In this document: piece by piece, positions 42,685 through 51,216 of the stretch
Position numbering within the stretch: the first letter of the stretch is position 1
Layout of the letters: the number at the start of each line of letters is the position of its first letter
NCBI RefSeq assembly: GCF_016714285.1
Contig: NZ_JADJNN010000042.1
Span: 124,001-188,000, forward strand
Origin: Nannocystis sp.
GTDB lineage: Bacteria; Myxococcota_A; Polyangia; Nannocystales; Nannocystaceae
Direction of reading: 5' to 3'
Length of the DNA stretch: 64,000 bases
The notes under the pieces: generated by a model
Told to the model about the DNA's origin: nothing
The model's input: only the letters and a program-made list of their open reading frames with translations
The model's database searches: none
Made by a program: the position numbers and the translations under genes

Positions 42685-43230
42685 CTAGCTCTTCGCCGCG
42701 GTGACGCGCCGCGAGCCCCACAGCAGGATCAGCGCGACGCCGACGACGAGCCATGCATCGGCGACGTTAAAGCTCGGCCAGCTGGCGCCCCAGGGGTCGG
42801 CCCACGGGTAGTAGACCTTGATGAAGTCGACGACGCCGCGGCGGCCAAGATCGTCGAGGCGGAAGAAGCGGTCGTGGAGGTTGCCGAGGGTGCCCGCGAC
42901 GATCATGGCGGCGCCGATGATGCCCGCGCGGCGGGTGCCCGGCGCGCGGACCAGCCACGCGACCCAGACGAGCATCAGCGCGGCGACCAGCAGCAGCCAC
43001 AGCGGGCGCTCGCCGACCTCGCGGACCACGCCGAAGGCCGTGCCCTCGTTGTACGCGAAGGCCAGCTCGAGCACCCGCGGCCACACGACCAGCGGGCTGC
43101 CCGCGGGCGGCCGGAGCGTGTCCCAGACCCACTGCTTGGTCCCGAGGTCGAGGGCGAGCGCGGCGGCGCACACGCCCGCGAAGAGCAGCCAGCGGCGGGC
43201 CGCGGCGGTGGGTTGCTGATTTTCTAGCAT
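42685..43230 (-). CDS. lspA: Prolipoprotein signal peptidase (signal peptidase II)
   Basis: A 181-residue inner-membrane aspartyl protease that removes signal peptides from lipid-modified prolipoproteins. Four helices are predicted. Catalytic Asps are in GNLHDRF and in FNVADAW; the DFIKVYYPWADPWGASWPSFNVAD stretch is the family's last signature. The N-terminal YNEGTAFG block is also conserved. The start ATG (complement of 43228-43230) lies inside a 23-bp perfect palindrome shared with the divergent BlaI-like repressor gene, so its expression may be repressed. The substrate load is clear: this window alone has more than ten predicted lipoproteins. Confidence 0.95.
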   Translation of the reverse strand: MLENQQPTAAARRWLLFAGVCAAALALDLGTKQWVWDTLRPPAGSPLVVWPRVLELAFAYNEGTAFGVVREVGERPLWLLLVAALMLVWVAWLVRAPGTRRAGIIGAAMIVAGTLGNLHDRFFRLDDLGRRGVVDFIKVYYPWADPWGASWPSFNVADAWLVVGVALILLWGSRRVTAAKS

Positions 43231-43242
43231 GGTGCTAGAAAA
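43220..43242. promoter_or_regulatory. Perfect palindrome, putative BlaI-type operator over the lspA start
   Basis: Arms TTTTCTAGCA and TGCTAGAAAA (10 bp, perfect) flank a TGG spacer. The palindrome lies between divergent lspA and the BlaI/CopY-like repressor gene, and the lspA start codon overlaps it. BlaI/MecI/CopY repressors bind short dyads at divergent promoters and autoregulate. The assignment to this repressor is inferred from location; the half-site is CTAGCA, unlike the TACA/TGTA of staphylococcal operators. Confidence 0.7.
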
Positions 43243-43254
43243 ACAGCACATTCG

Positions 43255-43650
43255 ATGCCACGACGCAAGTCCGGACAAGATCCGCTGAGTCGGCGGGAGC
43301 GGCAGATCATGGACATCGCCCACCGGCGCGGGCGGGTGACGATCCGCGAGGTGCTCGAGGAGCTGCCCGATCCGCCGAGCTACTCGGCCGTGCGGGCGCT
43401 GGTCGGGGTGCTCGAGGAGAAGGGCCACCTGCGCCATCTCGCCGACGGGCCGCGCTACGTGTACACGCCGACGCAGAGCCGTGAGCGGGTGCGCAAGTCG
43501 GCGCTGGCGCACCTGGTCGACACCTTCTTCGGCGGGTCGAAGGCCGAGACGGTGGCGGCGCTGCTCGACCTGGGCGGCCGCGAGCTGACGGTCGCCGAGC
43601 TCGACGACCTCGGCGAGATGATCGAACAGGCGCGCAAGGAGGGCCGCTGA
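43255..43650 (+). CDS. BlaI/MecI/CopY-family transcriptional repressor
   Basis: A 131-residue repressor. The winged-helix DNA-binding part has the family pattern LSRRERQIMDIAHRRGRVTIREVLEELPDPPSYSAVRALVGVLEEKGHLRH (penicillinase-repressor domain). The C-terminal helices are the dimerisation/cleavage region: FFGGSKAETVAALLD and LTVAELDDLGEMIEQAR. The 3'-adjacent gene (1-bp gap) encodes a BlaR1-like M56 protease, the normal partner that cleaves the repressor on signal. The palindrome just upstream is its likely operator. Confidence 0.9.
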   Translation: MPRRKSGQDPLSRRERQIMDIAHRRGRVTIREVLEELPDPPSYSAVRALVGVLEEKGHLRHLADGPRYVYTPTQSRERVRKSALAHLVDTFFGGSKAETVAALLDLGGRELTVAELDDLGEMIEQARKEGR

Positions 43651-43651
43651 G

Positions 43652-44575
43652 ATGATCGAGGCCCTGTCGGCGCTGCGGTGGCTCGCCGCGCTCGAGCTCG
43701 CGGGGACCGTGGTGTTCGGGCTGGCCCTCGCGCTGGAGGTCTGTCTGCGCCGGCGCAGCGCGGCGACGCGGCGCGGGCTGTGGGCCCTGGCGATCGCGGT
43801 GGCCCTGGCGTTGCCGCTGACGCGCCTGGCCCTCGGCGCTCCGGCGATCGCGGTGGCGCCGTGGTGCGCGGCGACGCTGCTCGCGGTGTGGGCGACGGGC
43901 ACGCTGGCGCTGCTGCTGCGCCTCGGTCACGGCGCGCTGCAGGCCCGGCGCCTGCGCGCCGCGAGCCGCTTGTTGTGCGAGCCCGGGTGGCAGGCCAGCC
44001 TGCGGGCGTTGCCGGCCGCCTCGTGTCCGGTCGAGCTGCGTGTCAGCGACGAGCTGCGCGTGCCGCAGGTCCTCGGCGCGTGGCGCCCGGCGATCGTCGT
44101 GCCGCGCGTGATGCTCGGGTTGGCGGATCGCGAGCGGCGATCGTTGCTGGCGCACGAGCTGGCCCACGTCGCTCGCAGAGACGTATTGCTGCTCACCGCA
44201 GGGGCGATCGCGCGGGCGCTGTACTGGGTCTGTCCGCTGGCGTGGTCGGCGCTGCGGCGGCTGCGAGCGCGGGCCGAGGACGCCGCCGATGACGCGGTGC
44301 TGCAGGCCGGGGTGCCGCCCTCGAGCTATGCGGCGCAGTTGGTCGCCCTGGCCCGCGCGCAGCTCGAGCGAGCCGGACGCGTCGCCGCGGGCGGCCTGCG
44401 GGGGCGCGTACGTGCGGTGCTCGACGTCAGCAGGGTCCGCGGCCCGGCCCGGGCGCCGCGCTGGGGCCTCGCGCGGCTGGTGGGTGCGGCGCTGCTGGTG
44501 GCCACGACGGTGACGGCTTGCGAGGCGCGATCGAGCGACGGAACGGCGGCTGTAACAATAACGGTCCCAAGGTAG
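43652..44575 (+). CDS. BlaR1/MecR1-like M56 membrane metalloprotease
   Basis: A 307-residue protein starting one base after the repressor stop. Membrane segments at ~10-30, ~42-62 and ~68-90 precede the cytoplasmic zinc protease motif LAHELAHVARRD (HExxH variant HELAH, ~residues 168-172). A further hydrophobic segment (LLTAGAIARALYWVCPLAW) follows, and the C-terminus has a last helix (WGLARLVGAALLVATTVTAC) and a short extracytoplasmic tail. The penicillin-binding sensor domain of BlaR1 is absent, so the signal must be different. Acts by cleaving the adjacent repressor. Confidence 0.88.
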   Translation: MIEALSALRWLAALELAGTVVFGLALALEVCLRRRSAATRRGLWALAIAVALALPLTRLALGAPAIAVAPWCAATLLAVWATGTLALLLRLGHGALQARRLRAASRLLCEPGWQASLRALPAASCPVELRVSDELRVPQVLGAWRPAIVVPRVMLGLADRERRSLLAHELAHVARRDVLLLTAGAIARALYWVCPLAWSALRRLRARAEDAADDAVLQAGVPPSSYAAQLVALARAQLERAGRVAAGGLRGRVRAVLDVSRVRGPARAPRWGLARLVGAALLVATTVTACEARSSDGTAAVTITVPR

Positions 44576-44622
44576 AGTCGTCCGCGTCGGGCCGCCGCTC
44601 TTCACATTTCACTCTGTCTATT

Positions 44623-45630
44623 TCACTGGCAGGCGAGATATACGTCGACGACCTCGCCGCTCTGCAGCTCGCCGGTCGGCCCGCGGAACTCGAAGCGGGC
44701 GCGCTCACGGCCGCAGTTGCCGCGGTCGTCGCATTCGCTGCGGCGGTCGAAGTCCAGGTGAATGGCGACGAGGTCGACGGCGCTGACGGGGACCAGCTCG
44801 GCGAGCTCGCCGCGGCGGTCGTCGTCGTGGTCGGACCACAGCACGAGCTCGGCGAAGGCGGGGTCGGCGGGGGTGATGCTGCCGTCGCGGTCGGCGTCGA
44901 GCTCCGCGAGCGCCGCGAAGCCGTGGCTGGCGCGGCCGCCGGCCGCGAGCACGGTGCCGCTGCCGAACAGCTCGCGGCCGCTGGCGATCTCGCCGTCGCC
45001 GTCGCGGTCGAGCGCGAGCCAGGGCAGGGTCGGCCAGTCCGTGCTGAGGCAGGCGCCGACGCCGGAGATGTCGAAGGCGGCCGCGGCCGCGGCCTCGAAG
45101 CGCAGCGGGGCGCCGTCGAAGTTGAGGACCAGCGGCGTGTCGCAGTTAGGCTCGCTCCACGAATACAGGTAGAGCTGCTCGCCATCGAATGCACAGATCT
45201 CACCGATGCAGCCCATGTCCCAGTTGTCGCCGGGCGTGCACGCGACCTCGACGCTGCATTCGGTCCACACCTCGGCGTCGCCGACGGCGACGCAGACGCT
45301 GGTGCCCTCGACGCCGTCCGCCGTGGTGCAGGGCATATCGTAGGGGTACTCGAGGCCCGGACAGGGCAGGGCGGGGGCGGGCTTGGGCTCGGGCGGGGGC
45401 AGCGGCTCGCCGGTCGTGCCGTCGGACTCGGACCCGGACCCGGACTCGGACTCGGACTCGTTCGTGCTGCTCATCCCGTCGCCGTCGGTCGGGTCGGTCT
45501 CGGCCTCACCCTCGGAGTCGGCGATCGGGTCCTTGCCGTCCTTCGGGTCGGAGGGGTCCTTGTCGCAGCCAGCCGCGAGCGTGAGGGTGGGGAGGAGGGC
45601 GAGGGCGAGGGCGAGGCGGGTGGTCAGCAT
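44623..45630 (-). CDS. Lipoprotein with EF-hand-like calcium loops
   Basis: A 335-residue lipoprotein; the signal peptide ends LTLAAGC. Residues ~22-85 are an acidic Asp/Ser/Gly/Glu spacer with a SESESGSGSES hexanucleotide repeat at 45420-45470. The folded part includes two calcium-type loops: DRDGDGEIASGRELFG and DADRDGSITPADPAFAEL (DxDxDG-x-I). Dispersed Cys pairs are present. The layout is typical of calcium-binding surface proteins. The end overlaps no gene and is convergent with the M56 gene. Confidence 0.75.
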   Translation of the reverse strand: MLTTRLALALALLPTLTLAAGCDKDPSDPKDGKDPIADSEGEAETDPTDGDGMSSTNESESESGSGSESDGTTGEPLPPPEPKPAPALPCPGLEYPYDMPCTTADGVEGTSVCVAVGDAEVWTECSVEVACTPGDNWDMGCIGEICAFDGEQLYLYSWSEPNCDTPLVLNFDGAPLRFEAAAAAAFDISGVGACLSTDWPTLPWLALDRDGDGEIASGRELFGSGTVLAAGGRASHGFAALAELDADRDGSITPADPAFAELVLWSDHDDDRRGELAELVPVSAVDLVAIHLDFDRRSECDDRGNCGRERARFEFRGPTGELQSGEVVDVYLACQ

Positions 45631-45754
45631 GGCTTGGTCCTGGGCTGGCCCCGAATAGCAGGACTCGTGCCAGCCGCCGCTTGCCCTCCAGGACCCATCC
45701 TGGCCGCATTTGTGGCCTCACCGCGACAGCTCTGTCGGGATCGGGGCACGCCGG

Positions 45755-46156
45755 TCAGGCGTGCGCGGTGAGCTGGGCGAGCGCCCGCAGTGCATCGGTG
45801 GTGGTGAACAGGCCGACGACGTGACCGGGATGCTCGCGGTCGACGACGATCGCGGCGCCGTACTTGTGTGCGGCCATCTCGGCAGCGACCGCGTGCAGGT
45901 GCGCCTCGGGGCCGCAGGAGAACGGCTGGGCCGTCATGGCCTGGCGTACGGACAGTCGATCGAGGTCGCCGGACAGGCTGTCGGCCAGGGCGATGTCGCG
46001 GTCGCTGAGGATCCCGACGAGCTCGCCGTTGTCGACGACCGGGAGGTGGCGGGCGCCGAGCTGATACATGCGCTCGCGCGCCTGCGTGAGGGTGAGGTCG
46101 GCCGCGATGGTCTCCGGCGAGGGCGTCATGAAGTGGTGGATGGTGTGGATGTGCAT
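45755..46156 (-). CDS. CBS-domain pair protein
   Basis: A 133-residue stand-alone Bateman module. Two CBS motifs are visible: MTPSPETIAADLTLTQARERMYQLGARHLPVVDNGELVGILSDRDI and a second, MTAQPFSCGPEAHLHAVAAEMAAHKYGAAIVVDREHPGHVVGLFTTTDALRAL. Such proteins bind adenine nucleotides. The ATG at 46156 gives MHIHTIHHFM; more upstream codons are Arg-rich shadow. No partner domain is fused. Confidence 0.88.
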   Translation of the reverse strand: MHIHTIHHFMTPSPETIAADLTLTQARERMYQLGARHLPVVDNGELVGILSDRDIALADSLSGDLDRLSVRQAMTAQPFSCGPEAHLHAVAAEMAAHKYGAAIVVDREHPGHVVGLFTTTDALRALAQLTAHA

Positions 46157-46209
46157 GGCGGTGGCGCGCAGGATAACCCGATCGGGGTGGTGGCGCCGTG
46201 GCGGTGACG

Positions 46210-46716
46210 TTACCGGGCCGGCTCGATCGGCGAAGGGACGCGCAAAAAAACGACCTGGAAGCGGAGCGGCCCGAGCGGCTCGACGTGGTGCGGGAGCCCG
46301 GGCGGGATGATCGCGTGGTCGCCGGCCGCGATGATCTGGTCCATAGCGAGCGCGGGCATCACGAAGCGCAGGCGCCCGGCGAGCACCTCGGCGCGGCCCC
46401 ACACGCCCGCGGCGGTCGTGTGATCGCGGCGCAGGCCCGCGGGGAGGGTGGTCTCGTCGAACACGGTGGTCGTGCGATATGCGGCGGCGTCGTCTGGCAG
46501 CTCGGCGCGGGCGCAGCGCTCACACTCGATCTGTGCGCCGATCTTGCTGGCGCGCGCCGCCGCATCCGTGATCCACGGATAGTCGGCGAGCGGCGGGCGG
46601 TGGCGGATGTGTCGCCGGTGGCCACATTCGAGGCGCGCCACCCAGTCGCCGTCGGCGTCGCGGGTGAAGCTCAGGATGCGCCGCGGCACGAAGGTGAGGG
46701 TGGGGTCTTCAGGCAT
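46210..46716 (-). CDS. DUF3565-DUF1971 (cupin-like) fusion protein
   Basis: A 168-residue two-domain protein. Residues ~15-75 match DUF3565: DADGDWVARLECGHRRHIRHRPPL, with a Cys-rich knob (IECERC). Residues ~78-165 match DUF1971, a small cupin related to tellurite-resistance proteins: YRTTTVFDETTLPAGLRRDHTTAAGVWGRAEVLAGRLRFV, then IIPPGLPHHVEPLG. Both are usually separate ~80-residue proteins in other bacteria. Probably metal-linked; function unknown. Confidence 0.75.
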   Translation of the reverse strand: MPEDPTLTFVPRRILSFTRDADGDWVARLECGHRRHIRHRPPLADYPWITDAAARASKIGAQIECERCARAELPDDAAAYRTTTVFDETTLPAGLRRDHTTAAGVWGRAEVLAGRLRFVMPALAMDQIIAAGDHAIIPPGLPHHVEPLGPLRFQVVFLRVPSPIEPAR

Positions 46717-46749
46717 GTCGCTCGGTCGCTGGGTTATACCGGATCGGCG

Positions 46750-47816
46750 TCACTGCGACAGCACGTATGCGGCGGCTTCGGCGACGCCGGGCTCGGCGTC
46801 GCTGCGCAGGCGCTGAGCCAGATCGCGGCCCCGCTTGCGGTCGTGCCGCCCGACTGCGTGGAGCGAGAACTCGCGGGCGTCGACCTGCGCGGTCGACGAG
46901 AGGGCGATCGACTCGAGCAGATCGGCCGCCTCGTCGCAGGTGTCGGAGCCGACCTCGACGCATTCCTCGGCGAGGTGGCTGACAGGCAGCAGCAGGTCGT
47001 CGTTCATGCCGCCGCGGGCGAGCTGGGCGCGGACCAGCGCGAGCAGCTGGGGGTGGTAGCGTGCGCAGCGGTAGCCGATATGCGACGCGGCGCTCTGCTG
47101 CACCCGCGGCCGCGGGTCGTGCAGCCACGCCGCGAAGGCCGTGCACAGGGTCTTCTGCTCGTCCTCCGTGACCTCGTCGTCGCCGCAGCTGCCAATGACC
47201 GCGGCCGCGGTGTCGTCGTCGGCTTCGGCGATGATGCGCTGGAGCGTGGGCCACAGGCGCATGCCGGCGAACTTCCACAGGCTATGGTAGCCGACCCGGC
47301 GCAGATCCGGTCGGCGAGGCCGCCGAGGTAGGCGAGGATCTCGTCGTCGCGCCCGAGTCCGACCGCGAATTCAGTATAGACGCCGACGAGGAGGAAACCG
47401 TTGAGCGAGCCGGGTGTGGCGGCCTGTTCGCGGAGGCAGGTGAGCAGGGCCTCGTCGGCGACCTCGGCGATCCGACCGCCGCGCTTCAACGCCCCGGTGG
47501 TGGTGGAGAGGCGTGAGAGCGCCAGGCGTGCGAGCTCCGGATCGGGCTCGCTGAGCAGCCGACATTCGAGCGCGAGCGCGGCGTGCAGGTCCTCCCATTC
47601 GAGCGCGCCGATGTCGTCGAAGTAGCGATAGCCGTCCTGGCACTTGGCGAACGAGCCGCTGTCGGACACCTCGCAGTCCGCGATGGCTCGCTGCATCAGG
47701 CGCAGCAGCGGCGTGTCGGGCAACGGCGGCCGTGTGGTCGCGGCAGCGTCGGGCGCGGCCGTCGGGCCCTGGCAGGACAGGAGAGCGAGACTGAGGAGAA
47801 TGGCGGTGCGCCCCAC
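46750..47816 (-). CDS. HEAT-repeat-like lipoprotein, frameshifted near 47285
   Basis: From a GTG at 47816 the protein starts VGRTAILLSLALLSC (lipobox) and continues ~175 residues of helical sequence (LHAALALECRLLSEPDPELARLALSRLS; GSLNGFLLVGVYTEFAVGLG), then loses frame after ADRICAG at about 47285. One-base adjustment rejoins GYHSLWKFAGMRLWPTLQRIIAEADDD, leading to ~170 more residues of paired helices (HDPRPRVQQSAASHIGYR; DDLLLPVSHLAEECVEVGSD; EPGVAEAAAYVLSQ), the HEAT/armadillo style. Together ~355 residues. Probably a sequencing indel. Function unknown. Confidence 0.65.
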
Positions 47817-47926
47817 AACGCGAGTGTAACCGGGCGGGCCGCGCGGGGGAGCCCACATGCGCCGCTTCCTGCAAGCAGCGCGGGTCGCCCGCGTCGATCT
47901 GCGGGCCGGCCGCGCGATGTGGAGCT

Positions 47927-49540
47927 TTAGCGGACCCAGATGGTCCAGCGCGCCTTGGCGTTGGCCGAGCTGTTTTGGCAGCAGGTGCTCGAGTTGTTCA
48001 GGATCGCGGCCAGCCCGCCGCCGCAGCTGCGGCACCACGCGCTCGGCTCCTGATTGTAATTGCCGTAGCTCTTGTAGCTCGAATAGGCCGAGGGGAAGTG
48101 CATCTCATTCCACAGGTTCTGCGACCAGAAGCCATCGTTATCGGTGTCCTGGTGGTGGACGCCGAAGTGGCAGTTCTTGCCGCCGCAGTTGCCCCAGCCG
48201 AGGCTCGTGCCGCACTGATAGGCGTTGCCGGCCATGCCGGCCTGCGGTCCGACCAGCTTCTTCACGTTGACCGCCGCCGAGACGCCCGGGCACGCGTTGG
48301 AGTACCCGGGCATCCCCGGCTTGGTGGAGCGGAGCGCCGAGTCGTACTGTGAGATCGTGCAGGCGTTGCAGTTGTCGTTCTGCTTGTCGGCGAACACGAA
48401 CTCGGTGGCGTCGGTCCAGAACAGGTCGACGTCGTAGTTCCAGTTGGTCGCGCGGGTGTTGTCGAAGGCGCCGTTGGCCAGGTTGATGTCGGGCTGGCCG
48501 GTGTTGTCGGAGTTGACGTTGCGGTTCAGGATCAGGGTCCAGCCGCCGCCCTCCATCGTCATATCGCAGTAGGCCTGGAACGGCGGGTTGGGGCCGCCGC
48601 CGTCGCTGTCGAGCATGAAGAGGCCGCTCTTCGCGCCCGGCTGGGCCGCGAGGATCGCCTTGCAACTCTTGGTCGAGAGGCCCTTGCAGGTGTTGGAGCA
48701 GCCGTCGTTGTCGACCATGTTGCCGTCGTCGCAGTCCTCGACGCCGGCCTGCACGACCTTGTCGCCGCACTTGGCGGCCTTGCAGGTGTTCAGGCAGGCG
48801 TCGGTGTCGACCATGTTGGCGTCGTCGCAGTCCTCGACGCCGGCGTTGACGACCATGTCGCCGCACTTGGCGGCCTTGCAGGTGTTCAGGCAGGCGTCGG
48901 TGTCGGTCAGGTTGCCGTCGTCGCACTCCTCGACGCCGGCCTGGACCGCCATGTCGCCGCACTTGGCGGTCTTGCAGGTGTTCAGGCACATGTCGGTGTC
49001 GACCATGTTGCCGTCGTCGCAGTCCTCGCCGGGCTGCAGCTTGCCGTCGCCGCAGGACGCGGCGGCGCACATGTTGGTGCAGTCGTCGTCGTCGATCTGG
49101 TTGCCGTCGTCACAGGCCTCGCCCGGGCCGAGGATGCCGTCGCCGCACACGGCGTCCTTGCAGGCGTTGGTGCAGGCGTCGGTGTCGATGTCGTTGCCGT
49201 CGTCGCAGGCCTCGCCGGGGTCGACGTTGCCGTCGCCGCAGCCTGGCTGCACGCCGGTGCTCGCGGTTGTCGAGGCGTCGGTGGTCGAGGCGTCGGTGGT
49301 CGCGTCCGTCGTCGAGGCGTCTGTCGTGGCGGCGTCGGTCGCGGTGCCGGTGGGCGTGTCGCTGGTGGGCGTGTCGCTGGTGGGCTCCGTCGCCTCGCCG
49401 GTCGAGGACTGCGGGCTCGTGCTCGACGGGGTCATCGTGGTGAAGGGGCTCTCGGTGGTCGCGTTGTCGCTGTCGCCGCAGCCGCCGAGCCCGGTCGCAC
49501 ACGCGACGATCAGAACGGTCCTACCCATGAGTCGATGCAT
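47927..49540 (-). CDS. Lipoprotein with DUF4215 disulfide repeats and fibrinogen-like domain
   Basis: A 537-residue surface protein. The ATG at 49540 gives signal MGRTVLIVACATGLGGC (lipobox). A Ser/Thr/Ala/Asp linker is followed by six to seven Cys-rich DUF4215 repeats of the form CGDG-x(3)-GEACDDGN-x(4)-D-x-CTN-x-C. The C-terminal ~220 residues are a fibrinogen-C-terminal-like domain: GLFMLDSDGGGPNPPFQAYCDMTMEGGGWTLILN, then RWTIWVR as the end. Fibrinogen-like domains bind carbohydrates or proteins. The repeated CGD/CDDGN DNA gives a regular 100-bp pattern at 48700-49240 and should not be mistaken for a CRISPR array. Confidence 0.85.
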   Translation of the reverse strand: MHRLMGRTVLIVACATGLGGCGDSDNATTESPFTTMTPSSTSPQSSTGEATEPTSDTPTSDTPTGTATDAATTDASTTDATTDASTTDASTTASTGVQPGCGDGNVDPGEACDDGNDIDTDACTNACKDAVCGDGILGPGEACDDGNQIDDDDCTNMCAAASCGDGKLQPGEDCDDGNMVDTDMCLNTCKTAKCGDMAVQAGVEECDDGNLTDTDACLNTCKAAKCGDMVVNAGVEDCDDANMVDTDACLNTCKAAKCGDKVVQAGVEDCDDGNMVDNDGCSNTCKGLSTKSCKAILAAQPGAKSGLFMLDSDGGGPNPPFQAYCDMTMEGGGWTLILNRNVNSDNTGQPDINLANGAFDNTRATNWNYDVDLFWTDATEFVFADKQNDNCNACTISQYDSALRSTKPGMPGYSNACPGVSAAVNVKKLVGPQAGMAGNAYQCGTSLGWGNCGGKNCHFGVHHQDTDNDGFWSQNLWNEMHFPSAYSSYKSYGNYNQEPSAWCRSCGGGLAAILNNSSTCCQNSSANAKARWTIWVR

Positions 49541-49659
49541 GCCTGGATGGTCGACAAGTGCCCGCCAGCCGTCAATCCCGAACCTCGGGCGCGGCTGGGC
49601 GCGAGGTTCGGGATTGACGGCGCCGCGCCACACCAGGAGCGCGCGGCGGTCTCGCTGGT

Positions 49660-51111
49660 TCATTGCGGGGCGACGTTCTTGAGCGCGTAGCCGGTCATGT
49701 CCGAGTACGTGTAGGGGCCGTTGAGGCCGCCGACCCAGCTCGCCATCTTCGTCATCGGGTTGTACACGAACGCGCCGCCGCCGTTCTTGGACTGGTCGAC
49801 CAGCCAGATCTTGCCCTGGACGTCGATGCTGGCGCCGGTGGGCTCCTGGATGCCGACGAGGGTGGCGGCGCCGATGTGCTCGATGAAGGTGGCGGTGTCG
49901 GTGTCGATGCGGAGGAGGCCCTGGGGCTCGAACAGGGCGGCGATCCACAGCTCGCCGTTGGTGTCGTTCATGCCGCGGCTGAGGACCGGATACTGCGGCG
50001 GGATCATGGCCTTGGTCCACGACTTGGCCACCGGGTCGTAGCGCTGGAGGTTGCCGTCCCAGCCGCCGACCCACGAGCGGCCCTTGGCGTCCACGGTGAA
50101 GCCGTAGGCGCTGCCGATCGGCAGCGGGATGGTCTCGGCGATCATGGTGTCGTAGTCGACGTGGACCAGGGGGCCGGCGGAGTAGGTGACGCCCCAGAAG
50201 TCGTTGTTCTGATCGACGGCGCCGCCGTAGATGCCGAGGCCGCCGTTGGCCCCGGGCACCAGCACCTGATCGAGGATCGCACCGGTCTCGCCGTCGAGGA
50301 TGTAGACGAAGGCGTCGTTGCCGGTCGGCGCCGAGGTCCACACCTTCTCGCCCGTGAAGCCGGAGCAGGGGTTGTTGGGATCGATGAGCTCGCCGGAGGT
50401 CCAGGCCGCGGGCCGCGAGGCGGGCATCAGCAGGGTGTTCCACAGGACGCACTCGTCGGCGCCCCAGGCCAGGACGTCGTTGGGGCCGGAGGAGGTCTGG
50501 ATGCCCGGCTGGCCGTTCTTCTCCTTGCACTGATCGTCGATGGCGCCGATCTTCGTGATGCTGCCGTCGCGGTTGGTGACGGCGACGTCGCCCTTGAGGT
50601 TGACCGAGGTGCGCGAGGGATCGGAGCCCTGCGGGCCGGTGCGGTAGCGTGCGACCTCGATCAGGGTCTCGGTGTCGATCTTTGAGACGGTGCCCTCGGG
50701 CGAGTTGGAGATCCAGATGTACGAGAACTGGATGTCGCCGCCGCCACAGTCCGTGTCGACGCCGGTGTCCATGCCGCCGGTGGTGCTGCCTTGGCCGGTG
50801 GTGGTGTCGAGGACGCCACCGCTGGAGGCCTCGCCCGTGCTCGTCGCGCTGGTGGCCGTGGTGGCCTCGGTGGCGCTCGTGCTGGCGACGCTCGTGCTGC
50901 CGCCGGTCATGGCCTCGGTCGCGCTGCCGCCGGTGTCCGCGGTGCCGGCGGTGGTGGTCGGCGTGCCGCTGGTCGGCGTGGTGGTCGGCTCGTCCGTGCT
51001 CACGCCGGTCGGCGACTGGGTGTTGCCGGTGGCGTCCGAGGACTGCGTGGTGTTGCCGGAGTCGCCGCAGGCGGCCAGCGCGAGGAGAGAGGCGTAGGGA
51101 GCGAAGCGCAT
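49660..51111 (-). CDS. Lipoprotein with NHL/virginiamycin-B-lyase-like propeller
   Basis: A 483-residue lipoprotein, signal MRFAPYASLLALAACGD (lipobox LAAC). A Ser/Thr/Gly/Ala spacer extends to ~115. The rest is made of beta-propeller blades with patterns such as IWISNSPEGTVSKIDTETLIEVARY, GRSWVGGWDGNLQRYDPVAKSW and IGAATLVGIQEPTGASIDVQGKIWLVDQS, as in Vgb/NHL-type propellers. No catalytic His of streptogramin lyase could be assigned. It lies on the same strand as the DUF4215 lipoprotein, 119 bp upstream. Confidence 0.75.
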   Translation of the reverse strand: MRFAPYASLLALAACGDSGNTTQSSDATGNTQSPTGVSTDEPTTTPTSGTPTTTAGTADTGGSATEAMTGGSTSVASTSATEATTATSATSTGEASSGGVLDTTTGQGSTTGGMDTGVDTDCGGGDIQFSYIWISNSPEGTVSKIDTETLIEVARYRTGPQGSDPSRTSVNLKGDVAVTNRDGSITKIGAIDDQCKEKNGQPGIQTSSGPNDVLAWGADECVLWNTLLMPASRPAAWTSGELIDPNNPCSGFTGEKVWTSAPTGNDAFVYILDGETGAILDQVLVPGANGGLGIYGGAVDQNNDFWGVTYSAGPLVHVDYDTMIAETIPLPIGSAYGFTVDAKGRSWVGGWDGNLQRYDPVAKSWTKAMIPPQYPVLSRGMNDTNGELWIAALFEPQGLLRIDTDTATFIEHIGAATLVGIQEPTGASIDVQGKIWLVDQSKNGGGAFVYNPMTKMASWVGGLNGPYTYSDMTGYALKNVAPQ

Positions 51112-51216
51112 GCCGGGAGTCTACCCGAAGCTGCGGGTGATTCCGAGGGCCGCTGCAGCGGGCAGGCGGGGTGTTCCCAGCAGCGGCTGCGGTGTCGCTG
51201 GATGCGGTACATGCCG

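Noticed and set aside
43652..44575. A beta-lactam resistance locus (blaR1-blaI)
   Set aside because: The M56 protein lacks the penicillin-binding sensor domain and no beta-lactamase is adjacent; the MBL-fold gene at 3.9-4.8 kb is distant and of a different subfamily.
48690..49250. Regular ~100-bp repeats resembling a CRISPR array
   Set aside because: They are the DNA of Cys-rich DUF4215 repeats within one open reading frame; no direct repeat/spacer structure and no cas genes.
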